Shown here piece after piece: positions 12,069-22,695 of a DNA stretch of 64,000 bases (position 1 is its first letter; the number at the start of each line of letters is the position of its first letter). Location: positions 210,891 to 274,890 of the forward strand of contig RHPI01000560.1 of NCBI GenBank assembly GCA_009103225.1, given 5' to 3'. The notes under the pieces were generated by a model. It saw nothing but the letters and a program-made list of their open reading frames with translations. It had not been told where the DNA came from and did no database searches. This DNA is from Chlorokybus atmophyticus (taxonomy: Eukaryota; Streptophyta; Chlorokybophyceae; Chlorokybales; Chlorokybaceae). Both the position numbers and the translations under genes were made by a program.

Positions 12069-12606
12069 ACCATGTTCCGTCGAATACAACCCCCCCTCTA
12101 TGTGCAGCACCCCCCCCTGAANTCATGTAAACATTGTTACATTAAAAAATTTGATGGTAATATTACCATATTTCGTCGAATACAACCCTCCCTCTATTAC
12201 AACACCCCACCCCTGAAGTACCTGGGGGGGGCTTTGTTTGTCATACACACCCCCCTACCCTAATACACCCCCAAGGGAGTGGGGGGTTGTATAAATGGGT
12301 GGAAGCATTGCGTTATCCAGCAATGTTTATACTTTCCAAGGCCGATGCTCATGACCGTGGCATTGCCACGACCGTGGGCGCTACCACCGCCGCTGCAGGC
12401 TACTGCGCCGTACTTCGCAACTGCCGCCTCGCGGTAGGTGCCGAATACAACGCCAAGTTATGTTGCGTCGTGAAATTGACGCGACGCATCATAACGCCGC
12501 GCATAACCACCCCCTCAATAAAATAGAACACCCCCCCCCCCCCCCCCCCTTTTATACNNNNNGGGGCTTTGTTGGTAAGGAGGAGTTGTATTCGATGGAA
12601 TGCGGT
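12069..12606. mobile_element. Possible inverted-repeat (DNA transposon-like) element
   Basis: A 22-bp end at 12069-12090 (core TTCCGTCGAATACAAC) is repeated in direct orientation from 12165 (TTTCGTCGAATACAAC). It recurs in inverse orientation at 12585-12606 (GTTGTATTCGATGGAA on the plus strand), about 18 of 22 bases matching. C-rich tracts follow the left copies and a G-rich tract precedes the right copy. No transposase frame is present. Poly-C and N runs inside (12122, 12531-12562) show the assembly is poor here, so the true length is unknown. Confidence 0.45.
12531..12562. repeat. Poly-C run and assembly gap
   Basis: Nineteen C (12531-12549) followed after a short spacer by five N (12558-12562). 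This is a sequencing or assembly failure point, not a biological feature I can interpret. Confidence 0.9.
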
Positions 12607-12889
12607 AGGTGCGAGCTCGTTAGACTATGGTGTTGTACAAACAATGCGAGACACAATTGCCTATACATAGCACATGCCACATATTCTGTACACCATACAC
12701 CTTCGTGTCGGCTCTGCTCTGCTGGTGGCGGTGAGAGAGCGAGCAACGCTTGAGGGGAAGAAATCACGCACGCACAGCACGGCACAAGCACTACACACAC
12801 GGCCATCTCACCCGCCACCACGCCCTCTCCTTTGCTCTGCTGTGCTGCAGGTGACGCTGCTCCTCGCAGCACTGCCCACGCACTTGCAT

Positions 12890-13448
12890 TGTAACGGGAA
12901 GGTACATTAACTTACCACAAATCGACCATAAAAGCACCAAGTCTTATGTGGTCGAGTGGGCTGTGACATTGGTATCGGAGCGACAGCATCACCGGCGACG
13001 GTGGTGCTGTGACATTGGTCATTGGAGCTTGAGACCTGGGTTCGATTTCTGCCTTGCACACAAATTCCGCGGTCGTTGTTTCGCGATCCAATAACATCAT
13101 AAATGGTCACTTTATAAGTGCCATCATCGATGGGTCGCGACTTGCCTAATGCCAGTTCAGTCGGCGCGGCAGGGCGCGACCTGCCTATTACGGCGACGCG
13201 ACCTGTGGGGCCGGCAGCGTTTCGCTATGCGCGTTGACCGGTATGGGCCTAAATTGGCCGGTCCTTGGGTGGTGGGGCCGGTGACCGACCCTAATGAGAC
13301 CCTTGGGATGATTCCCCAGCTGATGCGAGCCAGCTGCCGAGGACGTCAGCGTTCTTAAGTGGGGGGGAATGTAACGGGAAGGTACATTCAATTACCACAA
13401 ATCAACCATAAAAGCACCAAGTCTTTTGTGGTCGAGTGGGCTGTGACA
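12890..13448 (+). mobile_element. TRIM: miniature LTR retrotransposon, 559 bp
   Basis: Two 79-bp direct repeats, 12890-12968 and 13370-13448, start TGTAACGGG and end GTGACA. They differ at 4 positions. A 5-bp target duplication TGCAT flanks the element (12885-12889 and 13449-13453). One base inside the left repeat, TGGTATCGGAGC (12970-12981) matches the classic initiator-Met tRNA primer-binding site TGGTATCAGAGC with one change. A polypurine tract AAGTGGGGGGGAA (13357-13369) abuts the right repeat. These are the structural marks of a terminal-repeat retrotransposon in miniature. It encodes no gag or pol, so it must be moved by another element's proteins. Confidence 0.9.
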
Positions 13449-13453
13449 TGCAT

Positions 13454-14118
13454 TCATGTAAAGTGAAGTCGAGTAGAGCCTTTGTAGAGGTGGTGGTGGT
13501 GGTGTGTGAATAGAGTGTATCGTGTTGTGGGTGTTTGGGTTGTGCGCTTGGCGTGGAGTGTTTCATCATGGATTCATATACTCTTATACACCACACCACA
13601 CTCATGATGTGATCACTTGCATACTACATAAAAAAAAACAGCTGCTACCCAACGCTTGCGAGTTGTATGGGCTTAAGCTTAACTTCCGATAATCGCCCGC
13701 CTGTTGGTCATGCATGCATGCAATGCAGCAACCTCCGTTACCTGCGCATGCGCTTTGTGTGTATTCTGTGGTTGAGGGGCTTGGCGAGCCCACGTGCTTA
13801 CTAAGTTAGTAACGTGGTAGATGTTGACATTGATTTACGCGTTGTAATCAACTCCGCTAAGTGACATTGCAAGCACGCAATGCGCACAGACACTGTTGGC
13901 GCATAGGCAAGCCACTTCTCGCTACTGTACTCAAGGCTTGAGTACAGTGTCGAGACCTCTAGCAATGTGTGCAAACAAAGTGTGCAAGCAAGTGACTGTG
14001 CGGGCAGGGCAGGCCGTGCTAATGAAAGGCAAATCACAAATTAGGAAGTTAGTAAAGGCGATGCTGGGCCCCTCAGTTGCACGCCAAGCAAGGAGCGGCA
14101 AAGAAGGACAGCGACGCC
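13454..14118. other. Spacer between TRIM and gypsy element
   Basis: Short spacer with a (GGT)n-like tract near 13487 and an A-run near 13630. I see no gene or further repeat boundary. Confidence 0.4.
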
Positions 14119-14708
14119 TGTCAAGTTGACCTCTCGCCTTACCTGCTGAGAGCGTTGTAAACTTGTTCACAAGCAGTTCAACTTACACACCAACTTGCAC
14201 ACCTTGCAACAAGCAACACCCCCACACGGAGTGGATGGGGAGAGCACCCTTCAACAGCTTCAGCCAGGCACCCCACACACATGTAGCTTTGCAAAATCAG
14301 TAACTGATTGCCACCACAAGGTGGTGGTCACGCCTTTATACTATCCGCTGCTCTCCGACCTGGCACATATGTCCGAGGCCAGCAAGACCTCGCCACCTAT
14401 GCACTGACATGTCAGCACAGGCTGACTTTGTCCACCCTCAAACACATCAACATGAGCAGCACTCTTGCTGCCTTAGCGACTATGCGCTTGACACTGACCA
14501 GTCCTGTACTCACTGGTAGACAGTGCCATGTGTAGCTGCTATGTCCTTATGCAATAAGTATATAATAAGTATATAAGCTTTAACTTCATGAATACATATG
14601 CCAGGTGCTACACACACTATGATCATACGAAATCCTCACTTAGTCCTTCATATCTACCACATAAGTACAGAACTGAGAGTGACATAAGCCAGTCCATGGG
14701 ACGTGACA
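14119..14708 (-). repeat. 3' LTR of gypsy element
   Basis: 590 bp, the left copy of the LTR pair. It contains the shared segments CCTTGCAACAAGCAACACCC and GCACCCTTCAACAGCTTC also found in the 5' LTR, with many substitutions and small indels relative to it, so insertion is not recent. Confidence 0.9.
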
Positions 14709-15684
14709 TTCCTCCCCACTTGCATTGCAACTCCCATGTTGCAAAATGATGGAGCACAAGCCCCGCACAATGATCGCCAGCAAGGTGGCCAACCCTTCAG
14801 AACCACCGCACACTACACGTAAAACAAGTGCAAGTCACGGGAGTGACAACCAACTCTAATACTAAGTAACTAGTGCGCGCATGTTAGCATGTTACAGAAG
14901 AGTGTTGCAAATAAATATTGCAACTAGGCACAAGCTGAAGAGCACAAGCTCCTTCAAGTTGCACTTGTGGATTTAAGCTCACAATCAAACTCTTCCAACT
15001 TAGCAGTATAGTTTGCCAAGTTCGACGTTGCTTCCCATAGGTTATTTGCTTCACCTTAACCCAGCCACTTTACAAGGTATTTAATATGGAAGCCTTTTAT
15101 GAACTTCCTACCGTTTGCTAATAATGGCCTCAATCTCAACAGGAGGTGGAGGTGGATGGACTCTGCCATCACTCTTGTACGATTACAGTGCCTCATAAAG
15201 CACATTGTAGACACGCATGCTCATTGGCAATTCAAGCCAAAAGGCCTACGATCCCGCAGTTGTGGAATTGGTTAACTGCCCAAGCCACCAGAGCAGGAGC
15301 ATACGTACACCATTAGTCTTGAGCTTAATGTTCTTGGTGCTCAATAAGACCTTGTCACCAACCTTTAGACCCTCTCTAGGCATGTGCTGCTGATCAGCAT
15401 ACATCTTATGCCAATCTTAAGCTGCTCAGCCAGTCTTTGGCACTAGCCAATGCAGCGTGCATCCGCTCTGTAAAGTCTCCGCGCTGAAGGCACTTTGCTA
15501 AATGGCTGAACGTGCAGAGACATAGGCGTCACAGGATGCCTATCATAGTTATAAAGAATGGAGTGTTGTGCAATGACTCTTGCTAAGCGTTGCTCACTGC
15601 GAATTCAACCAATGCGAGATGCAAATTGTAACGCGGGGCTTAGCCGACTAAGCCATGGTAGCAAAAGTCGCTGCCATGAGAGGT

Positions 15685-15888
15685 TGTGTATTGCTTATTA
15701 ATGCTTCATAAGCCCTTCTTAGCCTATTCCACATTAACCGGCATTACATTCAACCCGGCTTTAACCGCGATTTTACCTGCACGTCTTGGCCCTTCATGAT
15801 CGGCAGGACTTGCTCGCGTCCGGAATGTAATGCCGGTTATGTGGAATAGGCTAAGAAGGGCTTACGAAGCATTAATAAGCAATACACA
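15685..15888. mobile_element. Foldback (hairpin) element, 204 bp
   Basis: A 66-bp left arm (15685-15750, starting TGTGTATTGCTTATTAATGC) is the near-perfect reverse complement of the 65-bp right arm (15824-15888). The loop is about 73 bp. Only two differences separate the arms, so it is much younger than its surroundings. It sits inside the gypsy element between integrase and 3' LTR. It has no coding capacity and looks like a MITE or foldback element; I see no clear target duplication. Confidence 0.85.
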
Positions 15889-16179
15889 TATCTCCGTTAT
15901 TAAAACTGCGTAAATAGTAGTGTCGCAGCACAACCTGTAGCACCTGGTTTGCACGCTCCGTCCGCCAATCACTCTGTGGATGGTAAGCAGTGCTTAAGCT
16001 CTGCTTAGTCCCCAAGTACTGACACACAGCTTGCTAGAACTGATCAATAAACTTGGGGGCACACTTGGATTCCAACTCTTTTGGTATCCCGTGCAGCTTG
16101 AACACCGTGTTCATAAAAGCATACGCAAACTCTTGCGCACTGATGCTAGTGTGACAGGGTTTAAACAAGACAATCTTTG

Positions 16180-16584
16180 TCAGTCCGTCAAAAAGACAAT
16201 GCTGGCATCATGCCCTCTCTTTGTCTCGGGCAGATATGTGATCAGATCCATGCTCACATGTTCCCACTGATTACTTGGGATAACTAGCGGCTTCAATAGC
16301 CCTGCTGGCTTACGGTGTGAGACCTTGTCACGCTGACAAGTATCACACGTCTGTACATACTTGGTTGCATCAGCAGCCAGAGTAGGCCACCAATACTGAT
16401 GCTGCAGTAGCTTCATAGTTTTGGTTATACCAATGCGACTAGTGTACACTGCGTTATGTGCTTCAAACAAGCAATGTTTTCTAATATTGAGTGCATCCGA
16501 CACAATCAGCTTGCCCTCACGGTGCCACATACTTTTGCGACAAGTGATATTGTCGTCTCCTTGCTTTAGTAGCTCGACAAACAA
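16180..16584 (-). pseudogene. Retrotransposon integrase fragment
   Basis: Frame with the integrase N-terminal zinc-binding region and start of the catalytic core. It shows KLLQHQYWWPTLAAD, CDTCQRDKVSHRKPAG (the CxxC half of HHCC) and QWEHVSMDLITYLP with the first core Asp. The second zinc His appears replaced by Arg (TSRIG where families have GHLG). The rest of the core downstream on the minus strand is broken by stops. Confidence 0.85.
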
Positions 16585-16739
16585 GTTGTTAAGTGCATAA
16601 GCATGTGGTAGACGCGCAGCGATTTCTTGACATCATCAGCAAGCGGGTCTCCCCCACTTGCATTACAAACTGCCATTGGTTCCTCAGTATAAACTAATCC
16701 ACCTGCAATTGGCAATTGTTCGGCACAAGCCTCACAGGG

Positions 16740-17494
16740 TCACAAATCAAACCGCCTTTGCTGCTGAGACCTGGTTGTTGCTGCTCCCATTTTTAGGGTT
16801 GTGCTCCCCTTTTTAGGGTGCACACTAGCCCGTGTCATCGCTGCCAACACTAGAGGCGAGCGACATAAGGGATCTGCCACGTTTCCTCTCCCTGGTTTGT
16901 ATATCCAAGTGAAGTTGAATCGTGACAAGTACTCAGCCCACCGTACTTGTCTCCTCGACAGGGTTGGTTGGGTCTGGAAGATAACAAGGGGGTTGTGGTC
17001 TGTCACCACTGTAAGCCTTCTTTCCACCCCCTCTGAATAGCAGCGCCACTTCTGTAGCGCATGGACCACCCCCAACTCTTGCTGAGTTGTGGTATAGTTT
17101 ATCTCAGCAGGAGAGAACTTCTTGCTTAAATATGCAAGTGGATGTCCTGTCTGGAGCAGTACTGCGCAAGTGCCAACCAGGGATGCGTCATTCACAACCT
17201 CAAAGTGCTTGGTAACGTCAGCCAACTGTACCATAGGTGCTGACATTAAGGCCTCTTTCATGGACTCAAAGCTCTTTCCTTGCCCTTGCGCCTACCTCCA
17301 TCTAATCTGTCACGTGAAACGTTAATGGGGGGTGCAATCCTGGATGAGTAACCTAGGATATACTTCCGCAAATAGTTGCTCAAACCCACGACGGCACATA
17401 ACTCGTGCACATTCGTAGGAGCAGGCCACTGTTCAACCTTTGCAACCTTCTTGGGATCAGGGCACACGCCCTTCGCACTTATAATGTGCCCCAA
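16740..17494 (-). pseudogene. Retrotransposon RNase H and connection domain
   Basis: Two adjoining minus-strand frames. The first (17494-17258) has the RT thumb/connection signature GVCPDPKKVAKVEQWPAPTN and GLSNYLRKYI. The second (17261-16740) has RNase H with the usual acidic positions kept: NDASLVGTCAVLLQ, ELGVVHALQKWR and VVTDHNPL, then the WAEYLSRFNFTWIYKPG stretch. A frame break separates the two halves. Confidence 0.87.
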
Positions 17495-17511
17495 GAACTT
17501 CAGCTCAGTGT

Positions 17512-17880
17512 TTAAGACTGAGCTGAAAGGTTTTCATATTCACATTTGAGCACGTACGCATAGAACTTGTTGGCACGCAATGTGTTCAACACTTCACGCA
17601 CATGTACAGCATGTAACTCAGGACCCTTACAAAATACCATGATGTCAGCTAAGTACACAAGCACTGAGTTTTTAATCATTTTATGGAACACCCGGTTCTT
17701 CATAGTTAAAAAAGTGGCTGGCGCATTCGTCAGCCTGAAAGGGAGTACTTGGAACGCCTGTGGGCCACTTCCAGTACGCAGTACAAAGTATAAAGTACGC
17801 AGTACAAAGTACGTGAAATGGCCCACAGGCGTTCCAAATATTGTCTTTAGCACATCTACCGGGGGAATCCGTATCTAATA
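17512..17880 (-). pseudogene. Reverse transcriptase fragment, disrupted
   Basis: Minus-strand RT core: FQVLPFRLTNAPATFLTM and YLADIMVFCKGPELHAVH, followed by VLNTLRANKFYAYVLKCEY. The normal YxDD catalytic box reads YLAD, so one catalytic Asp is lost. Upstream in the frame the reading is split by an inserted inverted duplication (17751-17835). The N-terminal RT part further right is too degraded to frame. Confidence 0.85.
17751..17835. repeat. Inverted duplication with 21-bp tandem repeat in RT
   Basis: GGAACGCCTGTGGGCCA (17751-17767) and its exact reverse complement (17819-17835) flank two copies of AGTACGCAGTACAAAGTA (17773-17790 and 17794-17811, 21-bp period). The arm is RT coding sequence, so a piece of the gene was copied back in inverse orientation around a tandem repeat. 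This resembles the footprint of a template-switch event. Confidence 0.85.
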
Positions 17881-18432
17881 GTATCCACTAATGAAATTCA
17901 ATGAATTAAATATCGAGGCTCCGCTCAGCTGCTTCAACAAACCATCAAACCTTTGAAATGGGTAACTATTTTTGATGATGAGCTTGTTCGAAGCCCTATA
18001 CTCTACGCACATGCGCAGCCTATCGTCCTTCTTAGATTCGAACATGTTGTATGTACATAATAGGTGCTTTGAAGGGAGAGCTACTTAGCTCGATCAATCC
18101 CTTTGCAAGCAATGCCTTAGATTTGCTTCTCCATGTCCGCATGCTCAGCTGGACTCAGCGTACGCACATGTCCGATTGGAGGTTGTGCACCCGTCATGAG
18201 AGGGATAGTATGCCTGACTTGCCTCTCAGGTGGCAGCTCAGCTTCAAACACATCGGAGCACTCAATGCAGTGTCTTGCTTATTGCTAACAGTCTCACCGG
18301 CTGAAGTGGGACTCTTCTGGTCAGCACTGGAAGAGGTGAGCACCTTTCTTCATCGCTCTCCTTATCTGCGTGGCACTTATCAATAGTGGTAATGCATCAC
18401 ATGATGCACCACTTGGGACAGGGGAGGTGTCA

Positions 18433-18747
18433 TCACATCCCTCTGCTCTGAGGGTCACACGCCCTCTCCCTTGCACATGCTAGTGTCTGCGTCTGTGCGC
18501 AGGCCATTAGCACGCTCCAACCAGCACCAACAATTACATCAACATCTGGCACCTGTACTGGTACCACAAGAAACCTGCGTTTGGCGTGATAGCCTTGTAC
18601 ACGCAAACCCAAACGCACAGAGCCCCGTACTGAGATCCCGTGCTCATCCAATGTGGCTACGACTTTGCTGGCTTTATGTACATAGACACCCAGCCTTTGT
18701 ACCCGAGCTTCACTCGCAAAGTTCTCCGGTGTGCCGGTATTGATCAT
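18433..18747 (-). pseudogene. Retrotransposon aspartic protease fragment
   Basis: Retropepsin-like fold: NTGTPENFASEARVQRLGV, then GSVRLGLRVQGYHAKRRFLV and DVDVIVGAGWSVL, the usual order of gypsy proteases. The catalytic DTG/DSG triad reads NTG, so the active Asp is replaced by Asn and the domain should be inactive. Confidence 0.75.
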
Positions 18748-18756
18748 TTAAAAAAG

Positions 18757-20500
18757 CTAGCACATGTGCGATTGTTCTTGAACAGCCATGTCAAATCTAA
18801 GTAATTTCCCCGGCAAAAAACTAGCGGGTCATACATGACACGCGCAGAGCATCCCGAGCCAGTCCAAGCCTTGTAAATCTCCGATACCACTTGCATACCC
18901 TTTGTATATCGTCGCAAATTTTACACGGTGACTGTCCAGGGACTGAGGGACTGACGGGTATCTCACCCTGCCTGACCTAACGGATTGGTCCATGAAGGGA
19001 CTTATAGGACGGCCGGTGCTACTTAGCAACATTTAATCACGGCCAGCGGTTGGCCGATAGCTAGCTACACGCGATTAAAGCCTGCCTGCGATGATTAGAA
19101 CGTGACGTCACCACATCTTCAAGTGACGGCCGATTGCCGGTCGTCTATTTCGCTCGATAGCGACCTATCTAGCATAGCAAACAGTTACCTTTCGGTCATT
19201 TGCGACCGTCGGCCGCCGGTCGTACCATAACCATCTTACTATATGCGCGGCGGCTTGCCTACTATGGCAAGCCAGTCATTGTCAGTCCCTAATCCGTGAC
19301 CTGCCCGCTTGTCGATAAGTGACGGCAGACCACCGGTCGTCCGTTAGTGCAGCGGCGACCAACCGACTACGTTTACCAATTAAGTGACCGCCCGTCCTTT
19401 ATTGCCGGCGAGCAATGCGAAACGATGGTACATGCAACCATCGTACCATACACATGGTACAAAAATCCCATGATTACAATATCACAAAAGGTACCATTTT
19501 CGTAGTACGATGGTGCCATTGTGACAACGTGTTTGAATCTTTTGTGTTGCCCAAGGTTCAAACGCTCAACAGCTTTAAGCAAGTTGAACAGTTCAGTTGT
19601 GCAGCGGCGGCGACGGCGGTGATGGCGGCGGCGGCGGTGGCGGCGGCTAACAGTACGCAAGTTTGCTTGGTGCTGTAACGTTGTGTTATGCGCAACAGCG
19701 CATGCAGCCTAACCGCCCATCTGATCTCAGGGCGGCCAGGCCAGGCTAGGCCAGGCCATGCTAGGCCAGGCTAGGCTAAGCTAGGCTAGGCTATGCCAGG
19801 CCAGGCGGCGGCGGCGGTATATGGCAAGCAACATCATGCGTATGTAAGTTGTCACAATGTGAGCATTGGTGTGTATGTTGCTGTTGATGGCGCTGGTGTG
19901 ATTGACTTGTGCTTGCAGGAGCGGCGGTGGACAAGGAGCGGCGGCTTAATATAAGGCCTTGGATTATGGTGGTAGTAGTAGTAGTAGTGGTAGTAGTAGC
20001 AGCAGCAGTAGTAGCCGCTCACAGAAGTTCATGTTGTAGCATAGTACCAGTATGACTTGCAACACACATGTTATATATTACTTTATGATTATTTTAATAT
20101 TGTTGACGACACTCACGCGAGGTATCTAATCATGATTGAACGGTACCCAACAGGTATCTTTGAAAGTACCCTTCAGCAACGGCAGGTACCATGAGGTACC
20201 TGTCAGTTACAATGAGTTAGTGTACAGTCGGCGGTACCTAACTATTAGGTTCCGCTCAGTTACTTGTTAGTTAGGTTAAGTCCCTTTTGCTTGATTGATG
20301 TGTATCCTTACAGGTACCTGTCAATTAGGGTTAATCCCTTTATACAGACGGTCGTCGACTGATGGTAACGGCCGTTATGCTCAGGCCCCTGTATCGAGAT
20401 CGCCGGCAGATTAAACAACGACAGTCTGACTGAGTATCTGCAGACCCACGACCATTCTATATATTTAAGTGGCCGTTAGGGGTAACATTTTGCGATGATA
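18757..20500. mobile_element. Probable nested insertion between gag and protease
   Basis: In gypsy elements the protease follows the gag zinc knuckle closely. Here about 1.7 kb of unrelated sequence separates them. It contains CCGGTCGT words (19136-19340), a GGCCAGGCTA-type minisatellite (about 19735-19806), GGC and TAG/CAG triplet runs and many GGTACC/GGTACCT words (20140-20320). No coding domain or element ends could be defined, so the exact borders are approximate. Confidence 0.5.
19735..19806. repeat. Minisatellite, GGCCAGGCTA-type units
   Basis: Array of about 5- and 10-bp units based on GGCTA/GGCCA, flanked by GGC-rich triplet runs. It lies inside the putative nested insertion. Confidence 0.75.
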
Positions 20501-20504
20501 ACAG

Positions 20505-20903
20505 TTATCGACCTCTATACTTGGGCACAATGACACATGCACTTGTGTTATGCAAACTCTTGCTCTTGCATTTTACATAGTGCTTGAGCACAATTGACAA
20601 CTTGCGAAAGGGCGCATTGAGCTGTACATGCTTGCCCACACAGTCATGCATCAAAAAGTCGGAGTCAACAGGCACACCCATATTATCGTCCCATACAGCA
20701 ACATCACATGCGAAGGGAAGGGTGTACATAACCAATAAAGACATCAACACAATGTTGGTAGCTTGCAGAGCCTTGCTGCTAGTCGAGCAGCTCTCCACCC
20801 CGTCATCATATGCAATGGGTTTGTCATTAGCGGGGTTGGGGCAGGTGACCACTCGATGACCCTTCTCCCCGCACTTAAGACCATTTGGCCTTACAGCAAG
20901 CAC
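20505..20903 (-). pseudogene. Retrotransposon gag zinc-knuckle end
   Basis: Minus-strand frame with CGEKGHRVVTCPNP, matching the last three positions of a CCHC zinc knuckle. The first Cys appears lost (GLKC). The frame then runs about 110 residues without recognisable domains to a stop. Confidence 0.65.
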
Positions 20904-21143
20904 CCTTCAGCTCCGGGCTGACCTATAAAAGGTTGTTGGTGCGCTTCTTATTGGCAGGTTGAAAGGGTTGCTTGCCCTTGCTGTCTAGGCAACCGCGCTT
21001 GCGATTGTTGCCTCTGCCATTGCCATTGCCACTAGCAACTGTGGTGGTTGTCAATGAGGGCTGGCAGCTGTTCACAAGAGTCAGCTTCTTGGCCTGGTTG
21101 ATAATGCGCTAGCTGTTATCATGCTGCACAGTCGTGCGCATCA

Positions 21144-21557
21144 TTACATCATAATAAGAATGCGTGAAGGATTCAAGGCCTTGAAGGTCAACTGCTTCCG
21201 CGTATCCTCTGGCAGAGCAGCCCAGCACTTGTCCATCTTCTCCGCATTAAAGCGGCATGTAAGGGCCGATCTCGCCACATATTGACTCGATAAAGACAGC
21301 TTGTCTGAGATAGTAATGTCCTCCACTGACTGCCCGGGCTTGACTATTAAGCGCCTGAGCTTGTTATGTGCTCTCGGCAATGGATTTACACCCCCATAGG
21401 CCTGCAACATAGTACTCTCAAACACATCCAGGCTCGTGACATCTTTGCCAGCGGCCTCTAGGCGTGGACAAGCCCCTTCCCACATGCGTGCAGCACTATC
21501 CCGCAAGTAGGGTGCCAACTGCGTGGGCCTCATGCCTTGGCAAAACCTCAGCAGCAC
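21144..21557 (-). pseudogene. Retrotransposon gag capsid-like region
   Basis: Minus-strand frame with the gypsy gag pattern: LAPYLRDSAARMWEGA, FESTMLQAYGGVNPLPRAH, LRRLIVKPGQSVEDI and KMDKCWAALPEDTRKQLTF. It lies between the 5' LTR and zinc knuckle, as expected. The upstream start and the link to the knuckle are interrupted. Confidence 0.72.
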
Positions 21558-22108
21558 TCAACACACGCCTGCATTCAGATAACCAATTACGCATAGCAAC
21601 ATCAAGATCCTTGCCTTTTCCCTCATAAGCGCCTGAAGAACTCAAGGCGTGGTATCATCTTGTGAGCATTGCTCAACTTAGCAAGCTGCTGCTCATGCTG
21701 TTCTTTCATGGTTGTGTTGGCAGCAAACATGGCCTGCACTTGCTTTTAAAGATAAACTACTTGAGCTGCTAGCGGGTTGGCAGCATGTCCATCAGCCAGA
21801 ACCATTCTGAAGCTTTTTTGATGTGCACAAGCACGCAATGAGTGTGAATGCAATGATCACACCTCTCAACACTGCTACGTGTGTATGCAACAATGATGCA
21901 CACAATGAGATGCCAAAGACAGCATGAAATACAGCCCGCACCTGATATGCAAGTGTGCACGCAGCTAGAACAACAAACTAGCATGCAATCTCAGCCAGCA
22001 ACACTGGTATAAAGCAAATGCAAGCAAAGAATGCAATGCATATGCCAGCAACAGATGTGCAAGCTAATGCACAAGCATGTAAGGCTTTGAACACTGCGCC
22101 GATACCAA

Positions 22109-22695
22109 TGTCACGTTGACCTCTCAACTTACCTGCTGCGAGCGTCACAAACTTTTGCACAAGTCGTTCAACTTACTGCACACCTTGCAACAAGCAACAC
22201 CCCCACAAGGATTGGATGGGGAGAGCACCCTTCAACAGCTTCAGCCAGGTACCCCACACACAAGTAGCTTTGCAAGGCCAGTAACGGATTGCCACCACAA
22301 GGTGGTGTCATCACTTTATACTATCTGCTGCTTTTCGACCTGGCACATAGGATGTCTGAGTCCAGCGAGACCTCGCCACGTATGCGCTAACGTGTCAGCA
22401 CAGGCTGACTGTAATCACCCTCAGACACATTAACATGGGCACTCTTGCCTTAGCGACTATGCGCTTGACAATGAACAGTCCTGTTTTTACTGGTACAATG
22501 TCATGTGTACTACAGGAGTAGCTGCTATGTCCTTATGCATTAACACGTACACATACGCTCTAACTTCATAAACACATATGCCAAGTGCTACACACACCAT
22601 GACTACACAGAGAGAGAGAGTCCTTATTTTGTCCTTCTTAATACCACATTGATTAGAAATTGAGAGTAGCATAAGCCAGTTCTTTGGACGTGACA
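22109..22695 (-). repeat. 5' LTR of gypsy element
   Basis: 587 bp, right copy of the LTR pair, TGTCACGT...ACGTGACA. The primer-binding site lies immediately inside it on the minus strand at 22107-22096. Confidence 0.9.

Larger units (their letters stand above)
14119..22695 (-). mobile_element. Decayed Ty3/gypsy LTR retrotransposon, about 8.6 kb
   Basis: LTRs at 14119-14708 (3' LTR) and 22109-22695 (5' LTR) are similar over their length and share ends TGTCA(A/C)GT...ACGTGACA. The 5 bp next to each end are ACGCC (14114-14118) and GCGCC (22696-22700), a possible worn target duplication. Reading the minus strand from the 5' LTR: a primer-binding site TGGTATCGGCGC (22107-22096), gag, zinc knuckle, protease, reverse transcriptase, RNase H, integrase, then a polypurine tract AAGTGGGGAGGAA (14721-14709) against the 3' LTR. 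The order RT-RNaseH-IN is diagnostic of Ty3/gypsy. Frameshifts, stops, lost catalytic residues and at least two insertions show it is inactive. Confidence 0.93.

Noticed and set aside
13020-13055. T-loop-like GGTTCGATTTC suggesting a tRNA
   Set aside because: It lies inside the TRIM and no acceptor stem or anticodon arm folds around it; the T-stem bases do not pair.
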